Source: Nocardia alni (GTDB taxonomy: Bacteria; Actinomycetota; Actinomycetes; Mycobacteriales; Mycobacteriaceae). From it: 56,309 nucleotides of DNA. Of this stretch, positions 1-7,916 are shown in pieces. The notes under the pieces were generated by a model. The model ran no database searches and had not been told where the DNA came from. It saw only the letters and a program-made list of their open reading frames with translations. The position numbers and the translations under genes were made by a program. The stretch is from NCBI RefSeq assembly GCF_019038435.1, contig NZ_JAGPOX010000054.1:1-56309 (forward strand). Direction: 5' to 3'. Within the stretch, counting starts at the first letter, position 1, and each line of letters opens with the position of its first letter.

Positions 1-48
1 CCCACCCCCACTCCAAGTACTCTGTGATGGCCTCCGACACCGAGGCGG

Positions 49-133
49 GGTGAGTTGCCCGAGCGGCCTAAGGGAACGGTCTTGAAAACCGTCGTGGTTC
101 ACGCCACCGTGGGTTCAAATCCCACACTCACCG
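49..133 (+). tRNA. tRNA-Ser (anticodon UGA)
   Basis: A complete class II tRNA can be folded by eye. The acceptor stem GGTGAGT (49-55) pairs with ACTCACC (126-132), and G133 is the discriminator. The anticodon stem ACGGT/ACCGT (76-80/88-92) encloses loop CTTGAAA with anticodon TGA at 83-85. The long variable arm GTGG-TTCAC-GCCAC is typical of tRNA-Ser, and the T loop GTTCAAATC is standard. No CCA is encoded. It reads UCA and wobble serine codons. No copy of its 3' end was seen downstream, so nothing marks it as a used integration site. Confidence 0.95.
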
Positions 134-183
134 CGACTGACCAGCTCTTGCCCGCCTATAACCGTCGAGCACGCCTTTGTCTA

Positions 184-798
184 CTACGAATGACCACCGT
201 GGTGCCTCCATCCGAGGCCACCACGCAGAACGGTGCTCTTGGTCAAGATTCCGCCCCTGAAAGCGACGCTGCCCGCGCGATCTATCACCGGTATTCTGCC
301 GTCAGGGGTGAGGTACGGCGCGGCGTAGCTACCGTTCAACACTCGCTCTCCGAGTGCTGGCGCGACGACTCGATTTCGGACCGACAGGTAGTACCACATC
401 GCCGCCCCCAAAGTTCCACTCGCGAGACCCGCTGCTGCGTACCCCGCCGCACTGCTGTCGTCGCCGAAGTAGTTTTCGTCGGCATCGTCGCACTCGGTGT
501 CATCCACACGCACCCCGAGGACAGCGTTGGCGCACACCGCGGCGTAGTCCACGTCAGCCTGGGCATCGTCTGATTGCGTGGTGCTCAGAGGAACCGTCGA
601 CATCGTCGCAGGAGCGGATGACGACGTCGTGGTCAGGGTTGTCGGCGTACCCCGCTCGGCTGTGATGGGTGGCGGTTCCGCGACGGACCTTGTCGATTGT
701 GGCGCCTGTACATCACAGCCAGTTGCAAAATACCAACCGGCTATAGCAGGGACCAGCATCAATGCTGGTACCACGCCGCGCTTTCGGTGAATGGACAC
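184..798 (-). CDS. Secreted or membrane-anchored hypothetical protein
   Basis: This 204-residue protein is not firmly recognised. It opens with a basic stretch (MSIHRKR) and a hydrophobic segment ending FATGC, which could be a signal peptide with a weak lipobox (Cys about residue 28). A Ser/Thr/Pro-rich linker (residues 35-75) follows. The C-terminal half has an acidic patch with two cysteines (about 88-103), a Gly/Ala-rich hydrophobic helix (about 117-138), and ends in a Gly/Arg/His tail containing RGGLG. That tail loosely recalls DUF1190/YgiB-type envelope proteins, but the similarity is too weak to name a function. It stands alone, divergent from the truncated Fic gene. Confidence 0.6.
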   Translation of the reverse strand: MSIHRKRGVVPALMLVPAIAGWYFATGCDVQAPQSTRSVAEPPPITAERGTPTTLTTTSSSAPATMSTVPLSTTQSDDAQADVDYAAVCANAVLGVRVDDTECDDADENYFGDDSSAAGYAAAGLASGTLGAAMWYYLSVRNRVVAPALGERVLNGSYAAPYLTPDGRIPVIDRAGSVAFRGGILTKSTVLRGGLGWRHHGGHS

Positions 799-950
799 GA
801 GATACCTTCGACCTACTTCAGTCGATGTCGTCTATTTTTGCGATCATCACCGCTATTACCTCGCGAATCGACGTCTTCGATAAGAGGCAACCGGGATGAG
901 ACTCTGGGTAACAACGTCTCTAGCGCAGAACAGCATGCAGGTTAACGGGC

Positions 951-1907
951 GTGTCGCCGGAGTTCAGGAGGGGTTATCGCACCATGTTCAGCTTGTGCAG
1001 TTCTCACTGCGGTCGGTTTCCGGGAGTCTCCCGCAACCGGACGGTCAGCATCGGGTATCGATCCTGGTCCGTAGCGAGCTGCCACCGCGTTGACGATTCG
1101 GCAGTCGGTTGCGGTGGTGCGCACCGTGAGTTTCCTGGCCGCCATCGCCCGGTGGTCGAGGGATTCGCCGCAGGCGGCGGCACGGTCGCCGCACGCAGTG
1201 ATGGCCCGGACGCGGGCAGCATTCGCCGGACTCAGGTCTTCAGCGGTGTTGGACGTGACCGGGTCGAGCATGCCCGGTTTGTGCCACCTCTGCCTGGCGA
1301 TCTACTCCGAGACGGACTCACCCAATGGGAGCAATGGGTACGGAAGCCGTCATCTATACCGTCGTTGGTGACCATGGCTCTTGCGCATTACCAGTTCGAG
1401 GCGCTTCATCCATTTACCGACGGCAACGGCCGTCTAGGGCGTTTGATCGCGCTGCTTCAGCTTGTCATAGCCGGCGAATTGCGGTTTCCGATCCTCAACA
1501 TCTCGTCCTGGCTGGAAAGGAATCGGGAGGAGTATCAAAACGGCCTGCTCAACGTCTCACTGACTGGCCGCTGGGACGACTGGGTATCGCTCATCTGCGC
1601 CGCAGTCCATGCTGAATCGCTCGAGACCGCAGCTCGTGCAATGCGTTTGGCGGGACTTCGTGAGCAGTTTCAGGCGAGGGTCAGGCACCTACGCCAAAAC
1701 AGTGCGGCAGTCGCCATAGCGCAGGATCTCATCGGATACCCAATGCTCGCCGCGACTTACGCAGCCGAGCGACACGGGGTGTCGTATCAGGCTGCTAACG
1801 AAGGCATCAAGAAACTTGTCGAGCTGGGAGTCCTGCGACAGCGCCTCGAGGGTCGGTACGACCGGATCTTCATCTGCGACGCCGTGTTACAGGCGTTGGA
1901 GGTCTAG
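951..1907 (+). pseudogene. 5'-truncated Fic-domain protein (probable pseudogene)
   Basis: Fic enzymes usually AMPylate target proteins with ATP. From about base 1216 the reading frame matches a Fic protein: SIRRTQVFSG, then ARFVPPLPGDLL, the catalytic motif HPFTDGNGRLGR with its histidine, and a C-terminal winged-helix region (about residues 230-318) ending normally. The first ~85 residues of the open frame (bases 951-1215) look unlike any Fic N-terminus: cysteine-rich, no plausible helices, no inhibitory S/TxxxE(G/N) motif. About 100-150 residues of the family are therefore missing, and no frameshifted remnant lies upstream, because the opposite strand there is occupied. The start given is only the first usable codon. 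A short expressed Fic core is possible but less likely. Confidence 0.6.
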
Positions 1908-1979
1908 GAGCCGGCCCGAATCTCGCCGACCTCGACCCCACGGTGGCGATCGGACACACGGTGGGCAGTCGGCTCTAAG

Positions 1980-2006
1980 TTATCCACAGAGTGGAACTTA
2001 TCCACA
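1980..2006. promoter_or_regulatory. Pair of DnaA-box-like sites
   Basis: Two exact copies of TTATCCACA lie at 1980-1988 and 1998-2006 in the same orientation, with starts 18 bp apart. Each is followed by GA. This 9-mer is the classical DnaA box, while high-GC actinobacteria more often use TTGTCCACA. The pair lies in the non-coding stretch between the Fic remnant and the 52-residue membrane peptide. DnaA titration or a regulatory role is inference. Confidence 0.5.
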
Positions 2007-2096
2007 GAATCCGCGTTACTGCAGGACGTTCCGTCGAGCTGACTTCGCCTCGCGCTTTACTGGCTCCAAGAACGAGCGAAGGCGTGATGAGTACCA

Positions 2097-2255
2097 ATGA
2101 CTATTATCTTGATCCTGGTCGCGACACTGTCCCTGGCTATCGCCACCCTTGGCCGGACCATTGCGATCGCACTCACAATGCGCGATGTGCCAGCGAAGTA
2201 CCGCGCTGAAATTCTGCGTGGGCTCGCAGAATGCTTTCGGTTCTGGCGGAAATGA
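2097..2255 (+). CDS. 52-residue single-span membrane peptide
   Basis: A short ORF, ATG at 2097 and TGA at 2253-2255, encodes a 52-residue peptide. Residues 3-26 form one hydrophobic helix (TIILILVATLSLAIATLG onward). The amphipathic, basic tail contains VPAKYRAEILRGLAECFRFW. The tail resembles small actinobacterial membrane peptides in which ER-type residues precede RALAELFR-like sequence, so it is probably a real conserved gene. The ribosome site is poor (GAAGG about 15 bases upstream). No function is known to me. Confidence 0.55.
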   Translation: MTIILILVATLSLAIATLGRTIAIALTMRDVPAKYRAEILRGLAECFRFWRK

Positions 2256-2397
2256 TGTCACTCACTGCTTCGCGACCACCTCCCGGAACAACCAGTCTCG
2301 CCAACAGTGCAGCCGAGCGTGATATTGATTGTTCAGGCGGCCGACTCGAGCCCGCAGGCCCGGAGTATCGCGGTCAAGGCAGAGGCGAAAGGGCAAC

Positions 2398-3237
2398 ATG
2401 GACAGTGGATTCGATCAGGCGACAGCCGCGATGATGCTTGCCAATCGGCGCAACTGGGATGCCCGGACGCCGATTCATGCGGCGTCCGCGTTCTACGGTG
2501 TGCCGGCGGAGTGTTGGTTCGCCTCGTTCGAGTGGGATGACTTGGGGCCGTTGGGGGGTCGGGATTTGGTGCATCTGCAATGTCATCTGGGGACCGAGAC
2601 GGTTGCGTTCGCGGAGCGCGGGGCGCGGACGGTCGGGCTGGACTTCTCCGAGCAGGCTGTACAGCAGGCGCGCGGGATTGCGGATCGGCAGGGGATCCAC
2701 GTCGATTACGTGCGGGCCGATGTGTACGACGCGGTGGGCGAGCTCGGCGATAGCAGGTTCGACGTCGTCTACACCGGGAAGGGTGCGTTGTGTTATCTGC
2801 CGGATTTGGATCATTGGGCTGGGGTGATCGCTGAACTGCTTCGGCCGGGTGGGCTGTTGTATCTTGTGGAATTCCATCCTGTGCTTACTTCGCTGGCGCC
2901 GAAGCCGGATCCGGGCGCGGGGCCGGAATTGGTGCTGCGGCACGATTACCTCGAAGGGCGTGGGGCGATCGAACACGATGGGACGCATACCTATACCGAC
3001 GGGCCTGCGTTGCCCGTCGGCGCCACTCGCGGGTATGAATGGGCGCACGGGCTGGGCGAAGTCGTCACGGCTCTTGTCGGGGCGGGCTTGATCGTCACGC
3101 GGCTCAGGGAGACCGAACAGCTTCCCTGGCCTCGGTGGGAACGGATGGTCCGCGACGAGTCGACCGGGTGGTGGAAACTGCCGCCCGCCGACGCCCGGGT
3201 TCCGATGCTCTACGCCTTGAGCGCGACCAAACCGTAG
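2398..3237 (+). CDS. Class I SAM-dependent methyltransferase
   Basis: This 279-residue protein has the Rossmann-like SAM-binding fold. Motif I is LVHLQCHLGTET (about residues 59-70), an acidic residue ends the second strand at VGLDFS, motif post-I reads YVRADVYD, and motif IV/V is FDVVYTGKGALCYLPDL followed by LLRPGGLLYLVEFHP. It belongs to the general Methyltransf_25/11 group; the methyl acceptor cannot be deduced. The ATG at 2398 follows GGCGAAAGGG and gives a protein beginning just before the conserved NRRNWDAR element, so it is preferred over in-frame codons upstream. Its stop abuts the end of the convergent MarR gene with no spacer. Confidence 0.85.
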   Translation: MDSGFDQATAAMMLANRRNWDARTPIHAASAFYGVPAECWFASFEWDDLGPLGGRDLVHLQCHLGTETVAFAERGARTVGLDFSEQAVQQARGIADRQGIHVDYVRADVYDAVGELGDSRFDVVYTGKGALCYLPDLDHWAGVIAELLRPGGLLYLVEFHPVLTSLAPKPDPGAGPELVLRHDYLEGRGAIEHDGTHTYTDGPALPVGATRGYEWAHGLGEVVTALVGAGLIVTRLRETEQLPWPRWERMVRDESTGWWKLPPADARVPMLYALSATKP

Positions 3238-3747
3238 TCAGGAACTCCTGCTCCCGCGGGCGATGAGGGTTTGGTCTATGCGGGTGAAGGCTTCGCCGAT
3301 GATGGCTAGTTCCTCGGGGGTGAGGAGGTCTATGAAATCTCGGTGGACCTCGGTGACGTGGGTGGGGGCGGCGGCGCGTAGGCGGCGCGTGCCCACCTCG
3401 GTGAGGTGGGCGCGGACGCCTCGGCCGTCTTCCTCGCAACTGGTGCGGTGAACCATGCCCTCGGCCTCCAGGCGGCGGATCTGGTGGGTCAGGCGGCTGC
3501 GGGAGGACAGGGCGCCGTCGGCCAGGTCGCTCATCCGCAGCGAGAGTGAGGGGGATTCGGACAGCAGGACCAGGATGCGGTATTCGGCCAGGCTCATATC
3601 GCAGTCGCGCTGCAACTGCTTGTTCAGCTCGCCTTGCAGACGCTGGTGGCCGTCCATATACGCACGCCACGCCCGTTGCTGCACCGAGCTGAGCCATCTC
3701 GGCGCCGATACCGTGAGACCGCTCGGTTCGTTGTTCATAGGCAGCAT
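3238..3747 (-). CDS. MarR-family transcriptional regulator
   Basis: This 169-residue protein has the MarR winged helix-turn-helix layout: an N-terminal dimerisation helix (about 20-45), SLAEYRILVLLSE, a recognition region ALSSRSRLTHQIRRLEAEGMVHR (about 80-102), the wing DGRGVRAHLTEVGTRRLR, and a C-terminal helix pair. Such proteins are usually dimeric repressors released by small phenolic ligands. The start could be the ATG at 3747 or the one at 3738; neither has a convincing Shine-Dalgarno. It is convergent with the methyltransferase and divergent from the quinone oxidoreductase gene 91 bp away, which is therefore a possible target. The upstream region holds CATTC...GAATG half-sites, too weak to call an operator. 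Confidence 0.88.
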   Translation of the reverse strand: MLPMNNEPSGLTVSAPRWLSSVQQRAWRAYMDGHQRLQGELNKQLQRDCDMSLAEYRILVLLSESPSLSLRMSDLADGALSSRSRLTHQIRRLEAEGMVHRTSCEEDGRGVRAHLTEVGTRRLRAAAPTHVTEVHRDFIDLLTPEELAIIGEAFTRIDQTLIARGSRSS

Positions 3748-3838
3748 TCTATTGAACGGAAATGTTGGAATGGCCGATCTACCGAGCTAATGAGGCATCG
3801 GGTCACCCGCGCCATCCACGACAGTCCACAATTACCCC

Positions 3839-4828
3839 ATGCATGCGGTGACTCTCGATGGCTTCGGTGAACCAGACACGATGCGCTGGGCGCAGATACC
3901 GGATCTGCCCGATCCGGGCGTCGGCGAGGTCCTGATCGACGTCGTCGCCGCGGGCGTGAATCGGGCGGACCTGCTACAGCGGCAGGGGTTCTATCCGCCG
4001 CCGCCCGGCGCCAGCGAGATCATCGGTATGGAATGTTCCGGGGTGATCGCGCAGGTCGGCCCGGGCGTGCGGGACTGGAAGCCCGGCGATCGAGTGTGCG
4101 CGCTGCTGTCCGGCGGCGGCTATGCCGAGCGGGTGCTGGCACCGGCCGATCAGCTGCTGCCGGTGCCCGAGGGCTTGGACCTCGCGGTGGCCGCGGCCCT
4201 GCCGGAGGTCGCGGCCACGGTCTGGTCGAATCTGGTCATGCGGGCCGGGCTGCACGCCGGCCAGCTGCTGCTGATCCACGGCGGCGGCAGCGGGATCGGG
4301 ACGCACGCCATCCAGGTGGCGGTCCACCGGGGCGCGCGGGTCGCGGTCACCGCCGGATCCCAGTACAAGCTGGATCGCTGCAAGGAACTGGGCGCGAACA
4401 TCCTGATCAACTACCGCGAGGAGGACTTCGTCGCGACGCTCGGCGAATTCGGTGGCGCGGACGTCATCCTCGACAATATGGGCGCGGCGTACCTGGGCCG
4501 CAACATCGAGACCCTGGCCGACGACGGTCAGCTGTGCGTCATCGGCATGCAGGGCGGGGTCAAGGGTGAGGTGAACCTCGGCGCGCTGCTGGCCAAGCGC
4601 GGCACCATCCACGCCACCAACCTGCGCCGACGCCCGGCGGCCGGCCGCTCCAGCAAGGCCGAGATCGTCGCCGAGCTGCGCCGCCACCTGTGGCCGCTGA
4701 TCGCCGACGGGACCGTGATCCCGGTCGTACATGCCGAACTGCCCGTCACCGAGGCCGCCGCCGCGCATCGCCTGCTGGACTCGGCCGACACAGTCGGCAA
4801 GGTCATCCTCCGGATCGACCAGGCGTGA
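3839..4828 (+). CDS. Quinone oxidoreductase, zinc-independent MDR family (Rv3777-like)
   Basis: This 329-residue protein belongs to the NAD(P)H:quinone oxidoreductase branch of the medium-chain dehydrogenases. Visible marks are GEVLIDVVAAGVNRADLLQR, the GMECSGVIAQVG segment, the coenzyme motif HGGGSGIGTHAIQVA (about 142-156), and the C-terminal SADTVGKVILR typical of QOR proteins. Catalytic zinc cysteines are absent, as expected. It is closest in context and sequence style to M. tuberculosis Rv3777, which like this gene sits beside an Rv3778c homologue. It would reduce a quinone or enone using NADPH in the cytoplasm; the substrate is unknown. Confidence 0.9.
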   Translation: MHAVTLDGFGEPDTMRWAQIPDLPDPGVGEVLIDVVAAGVNRADLLQRQGFYPPPPGASEIIGMECSGVIAQVGPGVRDWKPGDRVCALLSGGGYAERVLAPADQLLPVPEGLDLAVAAALPEVAATVWSNLVMRAGLHAGQLLLIHGGGSGIGTHAIQVAVHRGARVAVTAGSQYKLDRCKELGANILINYREEDFVATLGEFGGADVILDNMGAAYLGRNIETLADDGQLCVIGMQGGVKGEVNLGALLAKRGTIHATNLRRRPAAGRSSKAEIVAELRRHLWPLIADGTVIPVVHAELPVTEAAAAHRLLDSADTVGKVILRIDQA

Positions 4829-4882
4829 TCGATCCGGAGGCGGAGCGTTACCACGCAGGCCCCCGGTCACGCCCGATGAACG

Positions 4883-4901
4883 CGGCCCCGACTCGGGGCC
4901 G
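4883..4901. terminator. Short GC-rich hairpin between convergent genes
   Basis: CGGCCCCG (4883-4890) and CGGGGCCG (4894-4901) form a perfect 8-bp stem with a 3-base loop. It lies between the convergent quinone oxidoreductase and aminotransferase-fold genes and could end transcription from either side. No T tract follows. Confidence 0.4.
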
Positions 4902-4907
4902 GCGCGC

Positions 4908-6110
4908 TCAATCCAGTGAGGCCAACGCGCGACCGACCTGGTCGATCTCGAATCTGGTTGTGTAAGGAGCCAATCCGATGGTGACCGCGCCGCCCTCGTC
5001 GTTGACGCCCAGGGCGTCCAGCAGGCGACTGCCGCCGTGCGCACCGGACAGTGTTCCAATGCGGTGGTCGGCGAGTTTGGCCGACACCTTCTCACTCTGC
5101 ATCCCGGAGATGGTGAAGCTGACCGTCGGGATGCGGGTGGAGGCCCGGCCGATCACCGTCAGGTTCGGGATGCGGTCGAGCACGTCCATGAGGTGCTCGA
5201 ACAGGTGGTCGTGATAGTCCTGCAGCGAGGTGACCGACATTTCGAGGCGCTCCCGGCGCGTCCCGGCGGCCTGTTCATCGAGCCCGGCGAGATAGTCGAT
5301 CGAGGTGGTGAGCCCGGCCAGCAGCGCGTACTGATGCCCGCCGACCTCGAGTCGCTCGGCGCCCTTGGCGTACGGATTCAGCGACATCGACGGAATCCGG
5401 TCCAGGAAGGCGGGATCCCGGAAAACCAGCGCTCCGATCTGCGGCCCGCCCCACGCGGGCGCGGATAACGCCACCACGTCGGCGTTGAGCTCGTCGATAT
5501 CGATCAGCGCGTACGGCGCGGCGCCGAAACAGTCGGCCACCAGCAGCCCGCCCACCTCGTGCACCCGATCGGCGGCCACCCGCACCGACGGGGCGGAGCC
5601 GACGATCGGCGAGGCGGCCGTCAAGGCCACTAGACGCGCGGTGGGGCCGATGAGCTCCTCGAACTGCCACGCGGGCATTTCGCAGGTCTCGATCTCCACC
5701 TCGGCCCACCGCACATGGGCCCCATACCGATTCGCGATCCGCAGCCACGGCGCGACGTTCGCCTCGTCGTCCAGCCGCGACAGTACGATCCCGGTGCCAA
5801 GGCCCAGCCGCGAACTCAGTGATTCCGCCAGCCACGCCAACAGCACCGCGCGATCCGGGCCGAGCACGACGCCCGCGGGGTCACCACCGACCAGATCCGC
5901 CACCGCCTCGCGGGCGGCGTCGAGGATCGCACCGCTGCGCCGAGCGGCGGGCACCCGATTCGTATGAGAAAAGGCCGACGTGCGGAAACCCGTTGAGACC
6001 GCCCGTGATACCGAATCCGGAACCAGCATGCCGGCCTGCGGGTCGAGATGAATCCACCCGTCGCCCAGGGACGGTATGAGGCCCCGAACCCGCGCGACGT
6101 CGTAAGTCAT
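4908..6110 (-). CDS. Cysteine-desulfurase-like fold-type I protein lacking the PLP lysine (Rv3778c-like)
   Basis: This 400-residue protein has the overall layout of class V aminotransferases/cysteine desulfurases: an N-terminal LDPQAGMLVP element, a long middle with VGGLLVADCFGAAPYALIDI (the strand carrying the PLP-binding Asp and following residues), and a C-terminal domain. Where the family has S-x-H-K, with Lys binding PLP, this protein reads SAPAWGGPQIGAL, with alanine at the lysine position. M. tuberculosis Rv3778c, the syntenic homologue, is remembered as similar here. It may bind PLP non-covalently or have lost catalysis. The ATG at 6110 (MTYDVARV) is preferred because residues encoded further upstream are unlike the family. 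It is convergent with the quinone oxidoreductase. Confidence 0.82.
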   Translation of the reverse strand: MTYDVARVRGLIPSLGDGWIHLDPQAGMLVPDSVSRAVSTGFRTSAFSHTNRVPAARRSGAILDAAREAVADLVGGDPAGVVLGPDRAVLLAWLAESLSSRLGLGTGIVLSRLDDEANVAPWLRIANRYGAHVRWAEVEIETCEMPAWQFEELIGPTARLVALTAASPIVGSAPSVRVAADRVHEVGGLLVADCFGAAPYALIDIDELNADVVALSAPAWGGPQIGALVFRDPAFLDRIPSMSLNPYAKGAERLEVGGHQYALLAGLTTSIDYLAGLDEQAAGTRRERLEMSVTSLQDYHDHLFEHLMDVLDRIPNLTVIGRASTRIPTVSFTISGMQSEKVSAKLADHRIGTLSGAHGGSRLLDALGVNDEGGAVTIGLAPYTTRFEIDQVGRALASLD

Positions 6111-6363
6111 GTGGGCCACTCTAAGGGCAGGGGGCGTAGTGGCGTAACCGTGTCCGCGGCAACCGACCGGTTGACGCGTTTCGCGCACGACGCGGACCGG
6201 CCCGCACAGCGCAGGCGACCAGGTGAGCTATCACGCAACATGTCGACCGACTTTCAGCAAACCGAGAAGTACAGACCAACTGCGGACACGATCGCAAGAG
6301 GATACCCCCGGCTCACCATCCCCACTGCAGCGCGGCACACGCGAACCCGACATGATGGAGCCC

Positions 6364-6954
6364 ATGACGCATTCGGACGGAGAACCGGATTCCATCGTGG
6401 TGATCGGACCAGACGGCCAGCCGCTGGTCGTCCCTGCGAGTTCGCAGAGCGGATCGCCGATCGGCGGTCACCTGCTCGGTATGGGCGGACCCGGCGGCGA
6501 CGGCGACGAGGAGGCCAAGGAGGAATCCCTGGCCGATATGGTCGAGCAGCCGGCGAAGGTCATGCGTATCGGCACCATGATCAAGCAACTGCTCGAGGAG
6601 GTGCGGCAGGCGCCCCTGGACGACGCCAGCCGCACTCGTCTGCGGGAGATCCACAAGACCTCGGTGCGCGAGCTCGAACAGGGCCTGGCCCCGGAGCTGC
6701 GCGAGGAGCTGGAGCGACTGGCGCTGCCGTTCAGCGACGACACGATCCCGACGGACGCCGAGCTGCGCATCGCACAAGCTCAGCTGGTCGGCTGGCTGGA
6801 GGGCCTGTTCCACGGCATCCAGACCGCGCTGTTCGCCCAGCAGATGGCCGCCCGCGCGCAACTCGAACAGATGCGGCATGCCCTGCCGCCGGGCCTGCAC
6901 GGTCAGCGCGAGGGCGGGCAGGGCCCGTCGGGCAGCGGCGGGCAGTATCTGTAG
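6364..6954 (+). CDS. bpa: Bacterial proteasome activator Bpa/PafE
   Basis: Bpa is an ATP-independent ring that docks on the 20S proteasome and opens its gate. The protein ends in GQYL, the hydrophobic-Tyr-Leu tail that inserts into proteasome alpha-ring pockets. The central region, from LADMVEQPAKVMRIGTMIKQ to AQLVGWLEGLFHGIQTALF, matches M. tuberculosis Rv3780 closely and forms the four-helix bundle. The acidic, Gly-rich N-terminus is variable. ATG at 6364 follows GGAG by only three bases; ATGs at 6352 and 6355 in the same frame are alternatives, giving up to four more residues. It leads the galactan-export cluster, with wzm 54 bp downstream, the same neighbourhood as in mycobacteria. Confidence 0.93.
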   Translation: MTHSDGEPDSIVVIGPDGQPLVVPASSQSGSPIGGHLLGMGGPGGDGDEEAKEESLADMVEQPAKVMRIGTMIKQLLEEVRQAPLDDASRTRLREIHKTSVRELEQGLAPELREELERLALPFSDDTIPTDAELRIAQAQLVGWLEGLFHGIQTALFAQQMAARAQLEQMRHALPPGLHGQREGGQGPSGSGGQYL

Positions 6955-7008
6955 CCGGGCCGCGAACACCCCCGGAGCACACCGGAGGCGGATTAGATAC
7001 AGTGCACT

Positions 7009-7908
7009 GTGCCCGCAGCAGCTGCCCCCGCCGACTCGGCAACCGCCGAACAAAGCCCGGCCGAAGCCCCGGTACCACTGATGTCCGATTCGCAGTCGTT
7101 CGGTCGTGCGTTCAAGGACCTACGCGACGGATTCGCACAGCGTGAGCTGTGGCTTTCGCTCGGATGGCAGGACATCAAGCAGCGGTATCGCCGGTCGGTG
7201 CTCGGTCCGTTCTGGATCACCATCGCCACCGGCGTGCAGGCCGCGGCGATGGGCGTGCTGTATGCCGCGCTGCTGCATCTGCCGCTCAGCTTCCAGCTCC
7301 CGTATGTGACGGTCGGCCTGATCGTCTGGAATGTGATCAACGCCAGCATTCTCGAGGGTTCACAGGTCTTCATCGCCAACGAGGGACTGATCAAGCAGCT
7401 GCCCTCAGCACTCAGCGTCCATATTTATCGGCTGGTGTGGCGGCAGTTCCTGTTCTTCGCGCACAACGCGATCATCTACGTGATTCTGCTGGCCGCGTTC
7501 GGAGTCTGGCGACATCTGAGTTGGACTGTGCTGCTGGCGATCCCCGGCATCGTCCTGTTGTTCCTCAATGCCGCGTGGGTGTCCATCGCATTCGGCATTC
7601 TGAGCACCCGCTATCGCGATATCGCGCAGATTCTGAACAGCATGACCCTTATGCTGTTCGTGCTCACCCCGGTGATGTGGAACGCGCAGTCGCTGACCGA
7701 ACGGGTCGGCGCCGGCATCGGCGGCAAGGCGCGACTGATCGAGCTGGTGCCCACGTTCCACTACCTGGAGATCATCCGCGCGCCGCTGCTGGGGCAGCCG
7801 ATCCATCTGCTGTCCTGGGAGGTGGTGCTCGGTATCACCGTGATCGGCTGGGCGGTGGCGATACTGGCATTGAAGAAGTTCCGTTCCCGTGTGCCCTACT
7901 GGGTGTAA
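7009..7908 (+). CDS. wzm: Galactan ABC transporter permease Wzm (Rv3783-like)
   Basis: This 299-residue ABC-2 type permease has about six membrane spans. It begins with a cytosolic amphipathic region (FKDLRDGFAQRELWLSLGWQDIKQRYRRSVLGPFW) typical of polysaccharide exporters, then helices from about residues 65 to 290. It should pair with the ATPase encoded 8 bp downstream to flip lipid-linked galactan across the membrane, the role established for Rv3783-Rv3781. The GTG start at 7009 is uncertain, because the only good ribosome site (GGAGG at about 6983) is 20 bases away. An internal ATG at 7081 (MSDSQSFG) is an alternative. Confidence 0.9.
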   Translation: MPAAAAPADSATAEQSPAEAPVPLMSDSQSFGRAFKDLRDGFAQRELWLSLGWQDIKQRYRRSVLGPFWITIATGVQAAAMGVLYAALLHLPLSFQLPYVTVGLIVWNVINASILEGSQVFIANEGLIKQLPSALSVHIYRLVWRQFLFFAHNAIIYVILLAAFGVWRHLSWTVLLAIPGIVLLFLNAAWVSIAFGILSTRYRDIAQILNSMTLMLFVLTPVMWNAQSLTERVGAGIGGKARLIELVPTFHYLEIIRAPLLGQPIHLLSWEVVLGITVIGWAVAILALKKFRSRVPYWV

Positions 7909-7916
7909 AGGCCGAT

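Noticed and set aside
55..573. Plus-strand frame beginning inside the tRNA gene
   Set aside because: It starts within the tRNA and runs antisense to the secreted-protein gene; composition is not protein-like.
942..1271. Minus-strand frame of 109 codons over the start of the Fic remnant
   Set aside because: No recognisable fold or ribosome site; it overlaps the Fic reading frame and probably reflects base bias.
49..3000. Integrated element at the tRNA-Ser gene
   Set aside because: No repeat of the tRNA 3' end and no integrase gene were seen, so an integrative element cannot be supported.
3739..3775. Operator upstream of the first MarR gene
   Set aside because: Only a 5-base CATTC/GAATG inverted pair is present, too short to distinguish from chance.
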